The position numbers and the translations under genes are program-made. A stretch of DNA of 15,849 nt from NCBI GenBank assembly GCA_934754425.1, contig CAKVIN010000031.1, positions 1 through 15,849 on the forward strand, given 5' to 3'. Below the pieces are notes generated by a model. That model was not told where the DNA came from. It saw only the letters and a program-made list of their open reading frames with translations, and made no database searches. The stretch is from an uncultured Candidatus Melainabacteria bacterium (GTDB lineage: Bacteria > Cyanobacteriota > Vampirovibrionia > Gastranaerophilales > Gastranaerophilaceae). Shown here piece after piece: positions 1-6,621 of this stretch (its first letter is position 1; each line of letters begins with the position of its first letter).

Positions 1-5
1 GAAAA

Positions 6-31
6 TTGAAAGTGGAAAGTTGTTTTAAAAC
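6..31 (+). repeat. Interspersed repeat piece, copy 1 (inverted partner at 4071-4096)
   Basis: This 26-nt stretch ends in the palindromic decamer GTTTTAAAAC (22-31). It matches the reverse complement of 4071-4096 at 23 of 26 positions, and the three differences are all A/G changes. Weaker similarity continues for about ten bases beyond the decamer. The window edge cuts off whatever lies to the left, so the true length of the repeat is unknown. The rest of 32-106 shows no gene. Confidence 0.5.
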
Positions 32-106
32 GGTTGGTAATCGTAATTACAAGTATGGCGTATTTTTTTGAATACAAGTGTGCCACGTCATTGTGATAAG
101 TTAAAC

Positions 107-142
107 AAAAAAATAGGTCAGGTATTCTCTGACCTATTTTTG
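107..142 (-). terminator. Rho-independent terminator of paralog A
   Basis: A 7-bp stem, TAGGTCA (114-120) with TGACCTA (130-136), encloses a 9-nt loop and is flanked by a run of seven A (107-113) and five T (137-141). Read on the minus strand, the hairpin starts about 11 nt after the stop codon of the 153-1388 gene and is followed by a seven-base U tract. The A and T runs lengthen the stem and would let it work in both directions. Confidence 0.85.
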
Positions 143-152
143 ACAAAAACTT

Positions 153-1388
153 TTAACCAAATATTTTTTTAGCAAGAGCTTTTAACTTTTCAAAATTGTA
201 TCCGGAAGTGATACTACCTTCCCAGTCACTATTGCTTTTATCATTATCATAGAAAGCTTCTGTTTTAGTATATGTTACCTCAGCACCATCAAAAGTCGAG
301 CTGGCTCCGTGGTCTGGAGTTGTGTCATGTGAGATACTTATCATGTTAATATTTCCATCTTTGTCATAGTAAACTTGAATATATTGACCATTAGTTAGTG
401 TAGCTTTTTTCCATTCTGTATCATCTTCATCTTTACCAGATTTGATTTCTGGTTTTTTCTTCATATTTGCTACATCAGCTAACAATTTATTAGCACCATC
501 AAATGTTTTCTGAATTTTTGAACGGTTTTTATTTTGGTAATCTTTTTCTTTATTATCATTTTTTACGATTTGATTTTCTGCAGCGATAATTCTGCTTTTA
601 TAATTCTGTATTATCCCATTCTGTTTTTTTGGTGGTAATTGTTGAAAAGCTATAGGTACCCAAGCCTTCTCACCTTGTTTCCATAATCTTAACTCAGTCA
701 TTTTTATTCTTAATAGCTTAAGTACAACATCAGCTTGTTTTTGAGAATTTGGACCAAAAGAAATAGTTGTGTCTGAATTTAATGCATAAGCAACATTATC
801 TTTTGTGATACCTTTAATATTACCTTTTTTCAATGATGCAGCTAGTTTTTTCCCTTCGCCTATGTTTTTTAAAATGTTTTTAACTTGATTTGATGAGTAT
901 CTAACCGGTACGCTTACTTTGACACTGTTATAATCAGTTTGAGCTGGTGTTAATGGTTTATTACCACCTTCAGTACCACCTGATTTATCTACTTTATCAC
1001 CATTAGCAGCTGAAGTATCTCCGGCTTTATCAGCTTCACCTGCGCCATCTGTCGCACCAGCTTTATCTGCTTCACCAGTTTCATCGGCTTCACCTGTGCC
1101 ATCTGCCGCAGCACTACCGCCAACTTTATTCAACCATTCGTTTGCTAAAGTTTCAACATTCTTACCTGCTTTTTTTGCTGCGCCAATAACGTACTTAGTT
1201 ATTGATTTCATTGCATCTTCTACAGTAATAAATTCGTCTACATTAGCATTACCTGTGCCTATTTCTTGGATAAATTCTTTCCAGATTGATGCTTCAATCT
1301 TTCCGTTTTTCTCACCGTCTTTTGCATCTAATTTTTGGGCAATCATGCCGGCTGATGTTGTGTTTAGTAGTCTGTCTAAGTTTGTCAT
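153..1388 (-). CDS. Hypothetical protein, paralog A: conserved N- and C-terminal domains with a low-complexity linker
   Basis: 411 residues, function not recognised. Residues 1-90 form a conserved helical-looking N-terminal block. It contains a degenerate calcium-loop-like stretch, LDAKDGEKNGKI (20-31), that does not fit the canonical 12-residue EF-hand spacing. Residues 92-148 are a Gly/Ala/Glu/Asp-rich linker with GEAD-type repeats. Residues 150-411 are a second conserved region with landmarks FGPNSQ (211-216) and YQNKN (284-288) and a lysine-rich end, FEKLKALAKKIFG. Paralog B at 2602-3744 shares both ends and differs most in the linker. I see no signal peptide or membrane segment. The start is well supported: AAAGGAG lies five bases before the ATG, identical in B, and an in-frame stop lies just upstream. 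A lineage-specific family is likely. Calcium binding would be a guess. Confidence 0.85.
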   Translation of the reverse strand: MTNLDRLLNTTSAGMIAQKLDAKDGEKNGKIEASIWKEFIQEIGTGNANVDEFITVEDAMKSITKYVIGAAKKAGKNVETLANEWLNKVGGSAAADGTGEADETGEADKAGATDGAGEADKAGDTSAANGDKVDKSGGTEGGNKPLTPAQTDYNSVKVSVPVRYSSNQVKNILKNIGEGKKLAASLKKGNIKGITKDNVAYALNSDTTISFGPNSQKQADVVLKLLRIKMTELRLWKQGEKAWVPIAFQQLPPKKQNGIIQNYKSRIIAAENQIVKNDNKEKDYQNKNRSKIQKTFDGANKLLADVANMKKKPEIKSGKDEDDTEWKKATLTNGQYIQVYYDKDGNINMISISHDTTPDHGASSTFDGAEVTYTKTEAFYDNDKSNSDWEGSITSGYNFEKLKALAKKIFG

Positions 1389-1641
1389 AAATACTCCTTT
1401 ATCTTACGTATTACTTTTGTGTTGGTAATATGTATTACGGCATATTTTTGAAAAACTTTAGGGTAAAAAATAGGTTCGGCGCAATTTACTACTACTACTA
1501 CTACTACTACTACGTTTGCGCCAAATGTAAAGATTTTTAATTTTTCTTAATATAAGAATATACATTAAAAATATTATTACATTTTCTTAACAATATATTT
1601 TGGGGAGAGGAAATTTTATATTTTGCTTCAAAATAATAAAT
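1389..1641 (-). promoter_or_regulatory. Duplicated upstream region of paralog A
   Basis: About 250 bp upstream of paralog A align with the region upstream of paralog B (3745-3998). Nearly identical blocks include the ribosome-binding site, a 31-base block at about 1433-1463 (ATTACGGCAT on the plus strand, running to CTTTAGGG), the ATGTAAAGATTTT block (1525-1537) and a distal block ending in TTCAAAATAATAA. Conservation outside the reading frame suggests promoter or leader function. I could not choose one promoter: TTTACA-like and TATATT-like hexamers occur on the minus strand, but their spacing is not decisive. The remaining 1642-1753 is AT-rich and presumably carries the promoter of the divergent gene at 1754. 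Confidence 0.6.
1478..1522. repeat. (TAC)9 microsatellite inside a 7-bp inverted repeat
   Basis: Nine perfect TAC units (1487-1513; GTA on the minus strand) lie between GGCGCAA (1478-1484) and TTGCGCC (1516-1522), which are exact reverse complements. The tract ends 99 bases upstream of the paralog A start codon and is not translated, since an in-frame stop separates it from the gene. In a minus-strand transcript the arms would close a hairpin with the repeat in the loop. The matching place upstream of paralog B has only TACGACTAC and no arms. Confidence 0.9.
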
Positions 1642-1753
1642 ATAACCACTAACATTTTTATCAACTTTTTAATATTGTCATTTTAATTTTTATCCTTAAA
1701 ACATATACAAATGTCTAGTTACGAATTTCAAGCCAAGGATAAATAATAATCGT

Positions 1754-2533
1754 ATGAAAAAAATATTGAGCATATTTGTATTAATGATTTTTGCAACTTC
1801 TCAGATTCATGCGGCGACATTCCAAGGTGGGGTTGCTGAACAAGGACGAGGAAATTCCAGCAGAATTGTTGATAAACAAACCGGTGAAGGTGTTGGCGGA
1901 GCAAAGATTACATTACCAAAACAAAACTACGCAACGAAGACTGATTCCAGCGGTTTTTTTGAATTAGATACTCGTATTGATGGTACAAGTATTATGTCGG
2001 TTCAAAAAGAGAATTATAAACCTTATTCTATGACAATTAATGACAAAACATTTAATGCGCCAATTGTTGTTGGGATAGAAAAATCAAACGCTTCGGATTT
2101 ATCACTGGATGCTAACATGTATCATTTGGGTGATGATAGTTATTCTGAACTTTCTGCGAATGCAGGTGAGTTTAGAATGCAAGCAATAGGCCCTTTTTAT
2201 ACAAAACGATTTATCCTCAAAAATCTTAATTTATCAAAGCCGGTTTATCTTGTAATCGGTTCGATTATTGGTATTGATACTGCAATGGCGCATTCTATGG
2301 GACAAAATAGGATTACAAACGCTTTTGCTTCGCCTCCGGAAGTATATTTTAACGGTAACAAGATTTCAGAAATTCAACTTAGTGGTGATGGGCAAAAAAT
2401 TAAATTACCGCCATCTTTAATACGTAAAAACCAAGTTAATGAAATAACCATAAAAACCGGTCGAAACTTAATGCAAACAGCATATGTTGATTATGATGAT
2501 ATAGAATTTATGAATTTGATTATAGAAAACTAA
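1754..2533 (+). CDS. Secreted protein with carboxypeptidase-regulatory-like domain
   Basis: 259 residues. Residues 1-20 look like a Sec signal peptide (MKK, a hydrophobic core, SQIHA before the mature ATF). Residues about 36-110 resemble the carboxypeptidase regulatory-like beta-sandwich fold: VDKQTGEGVGGAKITL, then a TKTDSSGFFELDT turn. Residues about 115-259 are beta-rich and end VDYDDIEFMNLIIEN, as in galactose-binding-like or jelly-roll modules; that part is inference. The likely location is the periplasm or cell surface, with a binding rather than catalytic role, since no catalytic motif is visible. AAGGA (1735-1739) is 14 bases from the ATG, farther than ideal, but this start gives the complete signal peptide. 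TTGTCA (1675-1680) is a possible -35 element without a clear -10. The gene is inserted between the two paralogs on the opposite strand and resembles neither. Confidence 0.8.
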   Translation: MKKILSIFVLMIFATSQIHAATFQGGVAEQGRGNSSRIVDKQTGEGVGGAKITLPKQNYATKTDSSGFFELDTRIDGTSIMSVQKENYKPYSMTINDKTFNAPIVVGIEKSNASDLSLDANMYHLGDDSYSELSANAGEFRMQAIGPFYTKRFILKNLNLSKPVYLVIGSIIGIDTAMAHSMGQNRITNAFASPPEVYFNGNKISEIQLSGDGQKIKLPPSLIRKNQVNEITIKTGRNLMQTAYVDYDDIEFMNLIIEN

Positions 2534-2540
2534 TCATAAA

Positions 2541-2586
2541 TATTATCTGCACTTTGTCGTATGTGTACAGCAATGTGCGGATAATA
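2541..2586. terminator. Hairpin between convergent genes, possible terminator
   Basis: TATTATCTGCAC (2541-2552) pairs with GTGCGGATAATA (2575-2586) over 12 positions with one wobble pair and a 22-nt loop. It lies between the stop of the 1754 gene and the stop of paralog B. Neither side has a good U tract, so I call it a terminator only tentatively. Confidence 0.45.
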
Positions 2587-2601
2587 AGTAGTTGTGAAAA
2601 A

Positions 2602-3744
2602 CTATCCAAATATTTTTTTAGCAACAGCTTTTAGCTTTTCAAAGTCGTATCCGGAATAAATTGTACCATCATATGATACACGATTTTTATCTATATTATA
2701 TGAAGCCATTTCTTTTTCATATAATACTTCTATTTCATCTTGTCCTTGATTATTCTTAGTTGTATTATATGAAATCATAATTGTTTCAATTTCACCTTTA
2801 TAATAATTTACTTTAATATATCTACCATCTGGCAGTTTAGCTTGTTTAACGCCGTTTTTGAGAGTTTGAATGTCAGGTTTTTCTTCCATATTCGCAACAT
2901 CAGCCAAAAAACGATTAGCATTATCAAAAGTTTTTTGGATTTTTGCCTGATTTTTATTTTGGTACTCTCTGTAGCTTTTATCTTTGTATATAATTTCACT
3001 TTCTTCGTTAATAATTCTATCTTTATATTTTTGCAATAACTTTCTTTGCTCGCCATATGATAATTTAGCAAACTTTTTTACATCAGAGCAATCATTTGGG
3101 GATAATTTTTCTAAATCATCCATTTTATCCACTAATTGTTGAAATAAATATTTTGCCAATTCTTGCGAATTAGGACCAAAAGAAAGGTTTGGAACTTTAT
3201 TTAAAGCGTATGCAACATTGTCTTTATTTATACCTCTGGAATTTCCTTTTCTTAACTTTGCTGCAAGACTTTCACCTATCTTTTGATTTTTCAAAATAGC
3301 TTTAACTTGGTTTGATGCAAATCTGGTTTCAGGAATTGTTACCTTGATGTTATTATAATCCGCTTCTGATTGTGATACTGGTTTTTTATTACCACTTTTT
3401 ACTTTTTCAGTATTAGCCGCATTATCAGTGCCTTTAGCATTTTCGGTACCTTTTGCGCCATCGGTTGAATTATTACCAGCAACACGACCCAACCATTCAT
3501 TAGCTATAGTTTCAATATTTCTTCCTGTCTCTTTTGCCGTATTAACTAAATATCTAGTAATTGAATTAATTGCATCTCCTACAGAAATAAATTCTTTTAC
3601 ATTATTATTACCTGTGCCTATTTCATTGATAAAATCTTTCCAGATTGATGCTTCAATCTTTCCATTTTCACCGTCTTTTGCATCTAATTTTTTAGCAATC
3701 ATGCCGGCTGAAGTTGTGTTTAGTAGTCTGTTTATGTCTGTCAT
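2602..3744 (-). CDS. Hypothetical protein, paralog B
   Basis: 380 residues, a paralog of the 153-1388 product and likewise of unknown function. The N-terminal block (residues 1-90) is nearly colinear with A: RLLNTTSAGMIA, LDAKDGENGKIEASIWK, then ANEWLGRVAG. The linker (91-126) is shorter and Asn/Thr/Lys-rich, without the GEAD repeats of A. The C-terminal region keeps FGPNSQ, YQNKN, IQKTFD, LADVANM and the end FEKLKAVAKKIFG. The single-residue gap in the calcium-loop-like stretch (DAKDGENG against DAKDGEKNG) shows the loop length is not fixed, which argues against a strict EF-hand. The start has AAAGGAG five bases upstream, as in A. No signal peptide or membrane helix is visible. The gene is convergent with the 1754 gene and probably has its own promoter in the duplicated upstream DNA. 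Confidence 0.85.
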   Translation of the reverse strand: MTDINRLLNTTSAGMIAKKLDAKDGENGKIEASIWKDFINEIGTGNNNVKEFISVGDAINSITRYLVNTAKETGRNIETIANEWLGRVAGNNSTDGAKGTENAKGTDNAANTEKVKSGNKKPVSQSEADYNNIKVTIPETRFASNQVKAILKNQKIGESLAAKLRKGNSRGINKDNVAYALNKVPNLSFGPNSQELAKYLFQQLVDKMDDLEKLSPNDCSDVKKFAKLSYGEQRKLLQKYKDRIINEESEIIYKDKSYREYQNKNQAKIQKTFDNANRFLADVANMEEKPDIQTLKNGVKQAKLPDGRYIKVNYYKGEIETIMISYNTTKNNQGQDEIEVLYEKEMASYNIDKNRVSYDGTIYSGYDFEKLKAVAKKIFG

Positions 3745-3998
3745 AAATACTCCTTTATCCTACATAATACTTCTATAATTGATATTATGTATTACGGCAT
3801 ATTTTTGAAAAACTTTAGGGCAAAATATAAACAACCAACACTTTAACACTCCTCTTGTTATTGCTACGACTACGTTTAAGGCAAATGTAAAGATTTTTGA
3901 GATTTCTTAACATATGAGTATGTATTAAAAATATTGTTATTGTTTTTGGGCAATATGTTATTGGGGCGGGATTTTGTATTTTGTTTCAAAATAATAAT
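3745..3998 (-). promoter_or_regulatory. Duplicated upstream region of paralog B
   Basis: This is the counterpart of 1389-1641. The same order of blocks is kept: ribosome-binding site, the ATTACGGCAT to CTTTAGGG block, a TACGACTACGTTT remnant where A has the microsatellite, ATGTAAAGATTTT (3885-3897), and the distal TTTCAAAATAATAA block. Similarity stops near 3998, just before the palindromic element at 4011. No coding sequence is apparent in 3745-4119; its far part holds the repeat elements listed separately. Confidence 0.6.
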
Positions 3999-4010
3999 TA
4001 ATCAAAAGCT

Positions 4011-4042
4011 GGATTCTTCGAAACACAGTTTCTCAGAATGAC
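4011..4042. repeat. Short interspersed palindromic element
   Basis: ATTCT (4013-4017) pairs with AGAAT (4035-4039), and GAAAC (4020-4024) with GTTTC (4028-4032), around a three-base loop and a symmetrical TC/TC internal loop. The ends, GGATTCTTCG and CTCAGAATGAC, match from memory a dispersed palindromic repeat (GTCATTCTGAG...CGAAGAATCC) found in intergenic DNA of many bacteria. It is probably a REP-like non-autonomous element. A transcript would fold into a hairpin. Confidence 0.6.
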
Positions 4043-4066
4043 AGTGCTATGATAATGGTAATTAAT

Positions 4067-4096
4067 AATTGTTTTAAAACAATTTTTCATTTTCAA
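4067..4096 (-). repeat. Interspersed repeat piece, copy 2, with 18-bp palindrome
   Basis: AATTGTTTTAAAACAATT (4067-4084) is a perfect 18-bp palindrome. From 4071 to 4096 the reverse complement matches 6-31 at 23 of 26 positions. With copy 1 it brackets the paralog region in inverted orientation. It lies between paralog B and rdgB. Confidence 0.5.
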
Positions 4097-4119
4097 CTTT
4101 AAAAAGCTGACAGTTGTGT

Positions 4120-4710
4120 CTACGTTCGTAGTACAGTGCGCAGCACATCTAAAATCTGATTTAAAGCTTGTGAGCGGTGTGAAATCTGATTTTTTTCTTC
4201 TTCACTAAGTTCTGCCATAGTTACAGTTCTACCGTCAACCAAAAATATTGGGTCGTATCCAAAACCATTTGTGCCGGCTTGTTTTTGGGTAATACTACCT
4301 TTGCAAATACCTTTACAAGCAAACGCAACTTCACCTTGCGGATTAACTAATGTCATTGCACAAACAAATTCTGCTGCTCGATTTGTTTTATCCTGCATTT
4401 CTGATAAAACTCGATTAATGCGTTTTTGAGGAGTTTCGGCATATCTTGCAGAAAAAAGTCCCGGAGCACCGTCAAGCGCTTCTATACATAATCCTGAATC
4501 ATCTGCAAGCGCCCAACTTTTAGTGAGTTTCCAAGCCTCCATAGCTTTAATTCTAGAATTCTCCTCAAAAGTTTTACCATCTTCAATCGGGTCAAAACCT
4601 TCCGGAGGAAGTATGAATTTAATATTACATTCTTCTCCGTATTTTGTTTTTACAATATCATTAATCTCTTGAACCTTGTGTTTGTTTGATGATGCTAAAA
4701 CTATTTTCAT
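4120..4710 (-). CDS. rdgB: XTP/dITP diphosphatase (RdgB/HAM1 family)
   Basis: 196 residues, full length for the family. The enzyme hydrolyses dITP, dXTP/XTP and similar deaminated purine triphosphates to monophosphate and pyrophosphate, keeping them out of DNA and RNA in the cytoplasm. Family motifs are present in order: SSNKHKVQEI (7-16), TFEENSRIKA (47-56), ADDSGL (69-74) with the catalytic aspartate, FSARYA (86-91), GFGYDPIF (149-156) and SHR (177-179). It is the last gene of a minus-strand operon. Its ATG shares one base with the stop of the upstream glycosyltransferase (TAATG), which suggests translational coupling, and GAGGG lies just upstream. I see no convincing terminator after it. 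Confidence 0.95.
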   Translation of the reverse strand: MKIVLASSNKHKVQEINDIVKTKYGEECNIKFILPPEGFDPIEDGKTFEENSRIKAMEAWKLTKSWALADDSGLCIEALDGAPGLFSARYAETPQKRINRVLSEMQDKTNRAAEFVCAMTLVNPQGEVAFACKGICKGSITQKQAGTNGFGYDPIFLVDGRTVTMAELSEEEKNQISHRSQALNQILDVLRTVLRT

Positions 4711-5501
4711 TAATCCCTCTTATTATAATAATTAAGCTCTTTATTCGTATCCAGAATTTTTCCTTCGCAATTAAAAATCCCATTTTTTAAGCCCATTTTT
4801 GAAAGTCTGTATTTTAAGCTTACTAACAAAACTTCAAGTCCATATTTACAAGAACGGACAAAGTTAATAGATGAAGCTTCCGGAAAATATTTTGTCGGAC
4901 AAGAAATTTCACCAATCTTAAAACCTTTATACAAAAGCAAAGCAAGCATTTCATTATCAAAAATAAAATCGTCACTACAAGCTTCCAGTGGCAATGTTTC
5001 AAGAATTTTTCTTGTAAAACCTCTAAATCCTGTATGATATTCTGACAATTTTTCACCAAGGAAAAAGTTTTCAAATCCTGTTAAAAACTTGTTTGAAAAA
5101 TATTTGTATAATGGCATTCCGCCTTTTAAAGCCGAACGTCCAAGCATTCTGGAAGCAATTACTGCATCATATTCTTCAAAAGCCATCATAGAGGCAATTG
5201 CAGGAATAAGTTTCGGAGTGTATTGGTAATCCGGATGTAACATAATTACGATATCTGCTCCGGATTTTAATGCAGCACGATAGCAGGATTTTTGATTGCC
5301 ACCGTAACCTTTGTTTTTTTCGTGTACTATTGTTGTAATATTAAGCTTTTTAGCAATTTCTTTCGTTTTGTCAGAAGAGAAATCGTCGACAAGAATAATC
5401 TCGTCGACGAAATTTTGATAAATCTCATTATAAGTTTTCTCTAAAGTCTTTTCTGCATTATATGCAGGCATTATTATTACAACTTTTTTGTTGTTTATCA
5501 T
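4710..5501 (-). CDS. Glycosyltransferase family 2 (DPM1/DPG-synthase-like)
   Basis: 263 residues. It is a GT-A fold enzyme that transfers a sugar from a nucleotide-sugar to an unidentified acceptor, probably on the cytoplasmic side of the membrane. Visible motifs are MPAYN (11-15) at the start of the nucleotide-binding strand, LVDDFSSD (37-44), GYGGNQK (65-71), the LHPDYQY stretch (88-94) in the usual DxD position, and a conserved SEYHTGFRGF block followed by SDDFIFDNEML. The latter two are typical of the polyprenyl-phosphate glycosyltransferase-like branch, but no C-terminal membrane helices are present, so it is soluble or peripheral. It starts 14 bases after the hpf stop; AAGG overlapping that stop may serve as its ribosome-binding site. 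Donor and acceptor cannot be read from the sequence. Confidence 0.85.
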   Translation of the reverse strand: MINNKKVVIIMPAYNAEKTLEKTYNEIYQNFVDEIILVDDFSSDKTKEIAKKLNITTIVHEKNKGYGGNQKSCYRAALKSGADIVIMLHPDYQYTPKLIPAIASMMAFEEYDAVIASRMLGRSALKGGMPLYKYFSNKFLTGFENFFLGEKLSEYHTGFRGFTRKILETLPLEACSDDFIFDNEMLALLLYKGFKIGEISCPTKYFPEASSINFVRSCKYGLEVLLVSLKYRLSKMGLKNGIFNCEGKILDTNKELNYYNKRD

Positions 5502-5515
5502 TTTTAGACTGAACC

Positions 5516-5872
5516 TTAACTTTCTACTGCCTCTTCTTCTTTCTCCTCAGCGTTTCTGATAGAAGATTTGTCAGAGCTCAAAGCTTTGTCTTTAAATTTT
5601 TGAACTTGTCTTTGTAATTTGTCTGCTAACAAATCGATGCTTGCATACATTGATTCTGCAGCTTCTTCGCAATGAACAACGCCTGTATTCATTTTGCAAG
5701 AAACTTCTGCTACATGCTTGCCTGTTGCTGCAGGATTCTTAATTACAGACAAAATTACATCAATTCCGGTAATTTGGTCATAATGATTAGCTACCTTACC
5801 GATTTTTTCTTTTACATAAGCTTTGATAGCGTCTGTAATCTCAATGTTCTTACCGTTTACGTGAATATGCAT
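5516..5872 (-). CDS. hpf: Short-form ribosome hibernation promoting factor (HPF/RaiA family)
   Basis: 118 residues from the chosen ATG (MHIHVNGKN). HPF-family proteins bind the decoding region of the 30S subunit and silence ribosomes in stationary phase or stress. The S30AE-like domain covers roughly residues 1-97, with ITDAIKAYVKEKI near the start and a hydrophobic strand (TGIDVILSVI). The tail is short and acidic (AEEKEEEAVES) rather than the second dimerisation domain of long HPF. I chose 5872 because AGGAGG (5878-5883 on the complementary strand) is five bases upstream; the GTG at 5878 overlaps that ribosome-binding site and cannot be the start. It is the first gene of an operon with the glycosyltransferase and rdgB. 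Confidence 0.85.
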   Translation of the reverse strand: MHIHVNGKNIEITDAIKAYVKEKIGKVANHYDQITGIDVILSVIKNPAATGKHVAEVSCKMNTGVVHCEEAAESMYASIDLLADKLQRQVQKFKDKALSSDKSSIRNAEEKEEEAVES

Positions 5873-5899
5873 TAACACCTCCTATGTACTACATATTTC

Positions 5900-5938
5900 A
5901 TTGTACAACATTATAAAGAATTTTTAAAGCCCTAAGCT
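5900..5938 (-). promoter_or_regulatory. Possible hpf promoter
   Basis: On the minus strand TATAAT reads from 5915 to 5910 and TACAAT from 5905 to 5900. The -35 matches are weak: TTTAAA lies 17 bases upstream of the TACAAT. A small AAAGC/GCTTT hairpin sits at 5926-5940. The assignment rests mainly on the -10 hexamers and position. Confidence 0.4.
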
Positions 5939-5954
5939 TTAATAAAAATTAAAT

Positions 5955-5983
5955 TTGTAAAACATCAATAATCATGATACAAT
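5955..5983 (+). promoter_or_regulatory. ribE promoter placed for a leaderless mRNA
   Basis: TTGTAA (5955-5960), a 17-base spacer and TACAAT (5978-5983) preceded by TG one base away form an extended -10 promoter. Transcription would begin at about 5989-5991, that is, at the ribE ATG (5990). No Shine-Dalgarno sequence precedes that ATG. No FMN riboswitch is visible in 5884-5989, and a leaderless transcript would leave no room for one. Confidence 0.65.
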
Positions 5984-5989
5984 TAGCGC

Positions 5990-6619
5990 ATGTTCACTGG
6001 TATTATAGAAGAAAAAGGTCAAATTTTGACCATTAGCGACAAAAAAATCGTTATAAAATGTTCAAAAGTATTAGAAGGCTCTAAAATAGGTGACAGTATT
6101 TGTGTGAATGGTGTGTGTCTTACAATAAGCGAGCAAAATACTAATTCTTTTACTGCGGATACTTCTGCTGAAACACTTAGAATAACAACTTTGGGAAAAT
6201 TAAAAAGCGGTTCTGTCGTAAATTTAGAACGTGCAATGCCTATGAATGGACGTTTTGGCGGTCATATCGTTACCGGTCATACTGATAATGTTGCAAAGAT
6301 TATCGGAATAAAAAGGCATGATGAATTTTGTGATTTGGAAATTGAACTCACAAAAGAGCAAGCAAAATATGTGGTTAAAAAAGGCTCTATTACAATTGAT
6401 GGAATAAGTCTTACTGTAGCAGAAATTCAAGGACAAAAAATAACTATTGCCGTTATTCCGCATACGCTTGAAAATACAAACCTGATAGACTTAAAAATAG
6501 GCGATTTTGTGAATATAGAGGTTGATATTTTAGCTAAATATATTGAAAAATTTTTATCAACGAGAGATAATAGTTCAGGAATGAGTTTAGATTTTTTGCA
6601 AAGAAACGGATTCTGCTAA
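5990..6619 (+). CDS. ribE: Riboflavin synthase, alpha subunit
   Basis: 209 residues. The enzyme catalyses dismutation of two 6,7-dimethyl-8-ribityllumazines to riboflavin and the pyrimidinedione precursor, the last step of riboflavin synthesis. The two lumazine-binding repeats are clear: MFTGIIEE (1-8), GDSICVNGVCLT (34-45) and NLERA (78-82) in the first; GGHIVTGHTD (90-99), KGSITIDGISLT (131-142) and IPHT (156-159) in the second. Length is normal for the family. It is the first gene of a plus-strand operon with ribBA two bases downstream. No ribosome-binding site is visible, and its promoter places the transcript start on the ATG. The symbol is ribC in some naming schemes. Confidence 0.96.
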   Translation: MFTGIIEEKGQILTISDKKIVIKCSKVLEGSKIGDSICVNGVCLTISEQNTNSFTADTSAETLRITTLGKLKSGSVVNLERAMPMNGRFGGHIVTGHTDNVAKIIGIKRHDEFCDLEIELTKEQAKYVVKKGSITIDGISLTVAEIQGQKITIAVIPHTLENTNLIDLKIGDFVNIEVDILAKYIEKFLSTRDNSSGMSLDFLQRNGFC

Positions 6620-6621
6620 TT

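Noticed and set aside
1096..1428. Open frame on the plus strand across the start of paralog A
   Set aside because: It is antisense to a conserved domain, and the same frame appears opposite paralog B (3428-3778), as expected for a shadow. It has no ribosome-binding site.
1487..1513. TAC repeat as a coding repeat (poly-Tyr or poly-Val)
   Set aside because: No frame with a start runs through it, and a stop in frame with paralog A lies between the tract and the ATG.
5873..5878. GTG start for hpf, two codons upstream
   Set aside because: The GTG overlaps the AGGAGG ribosome-binding site. The ATG at 5872 has correct spacing.
5884..5989. FMN riboswitch upstream of ribE
   Set aside because: The expected conserved G-rich helices are not seen, and the promoter lies against the start codon.
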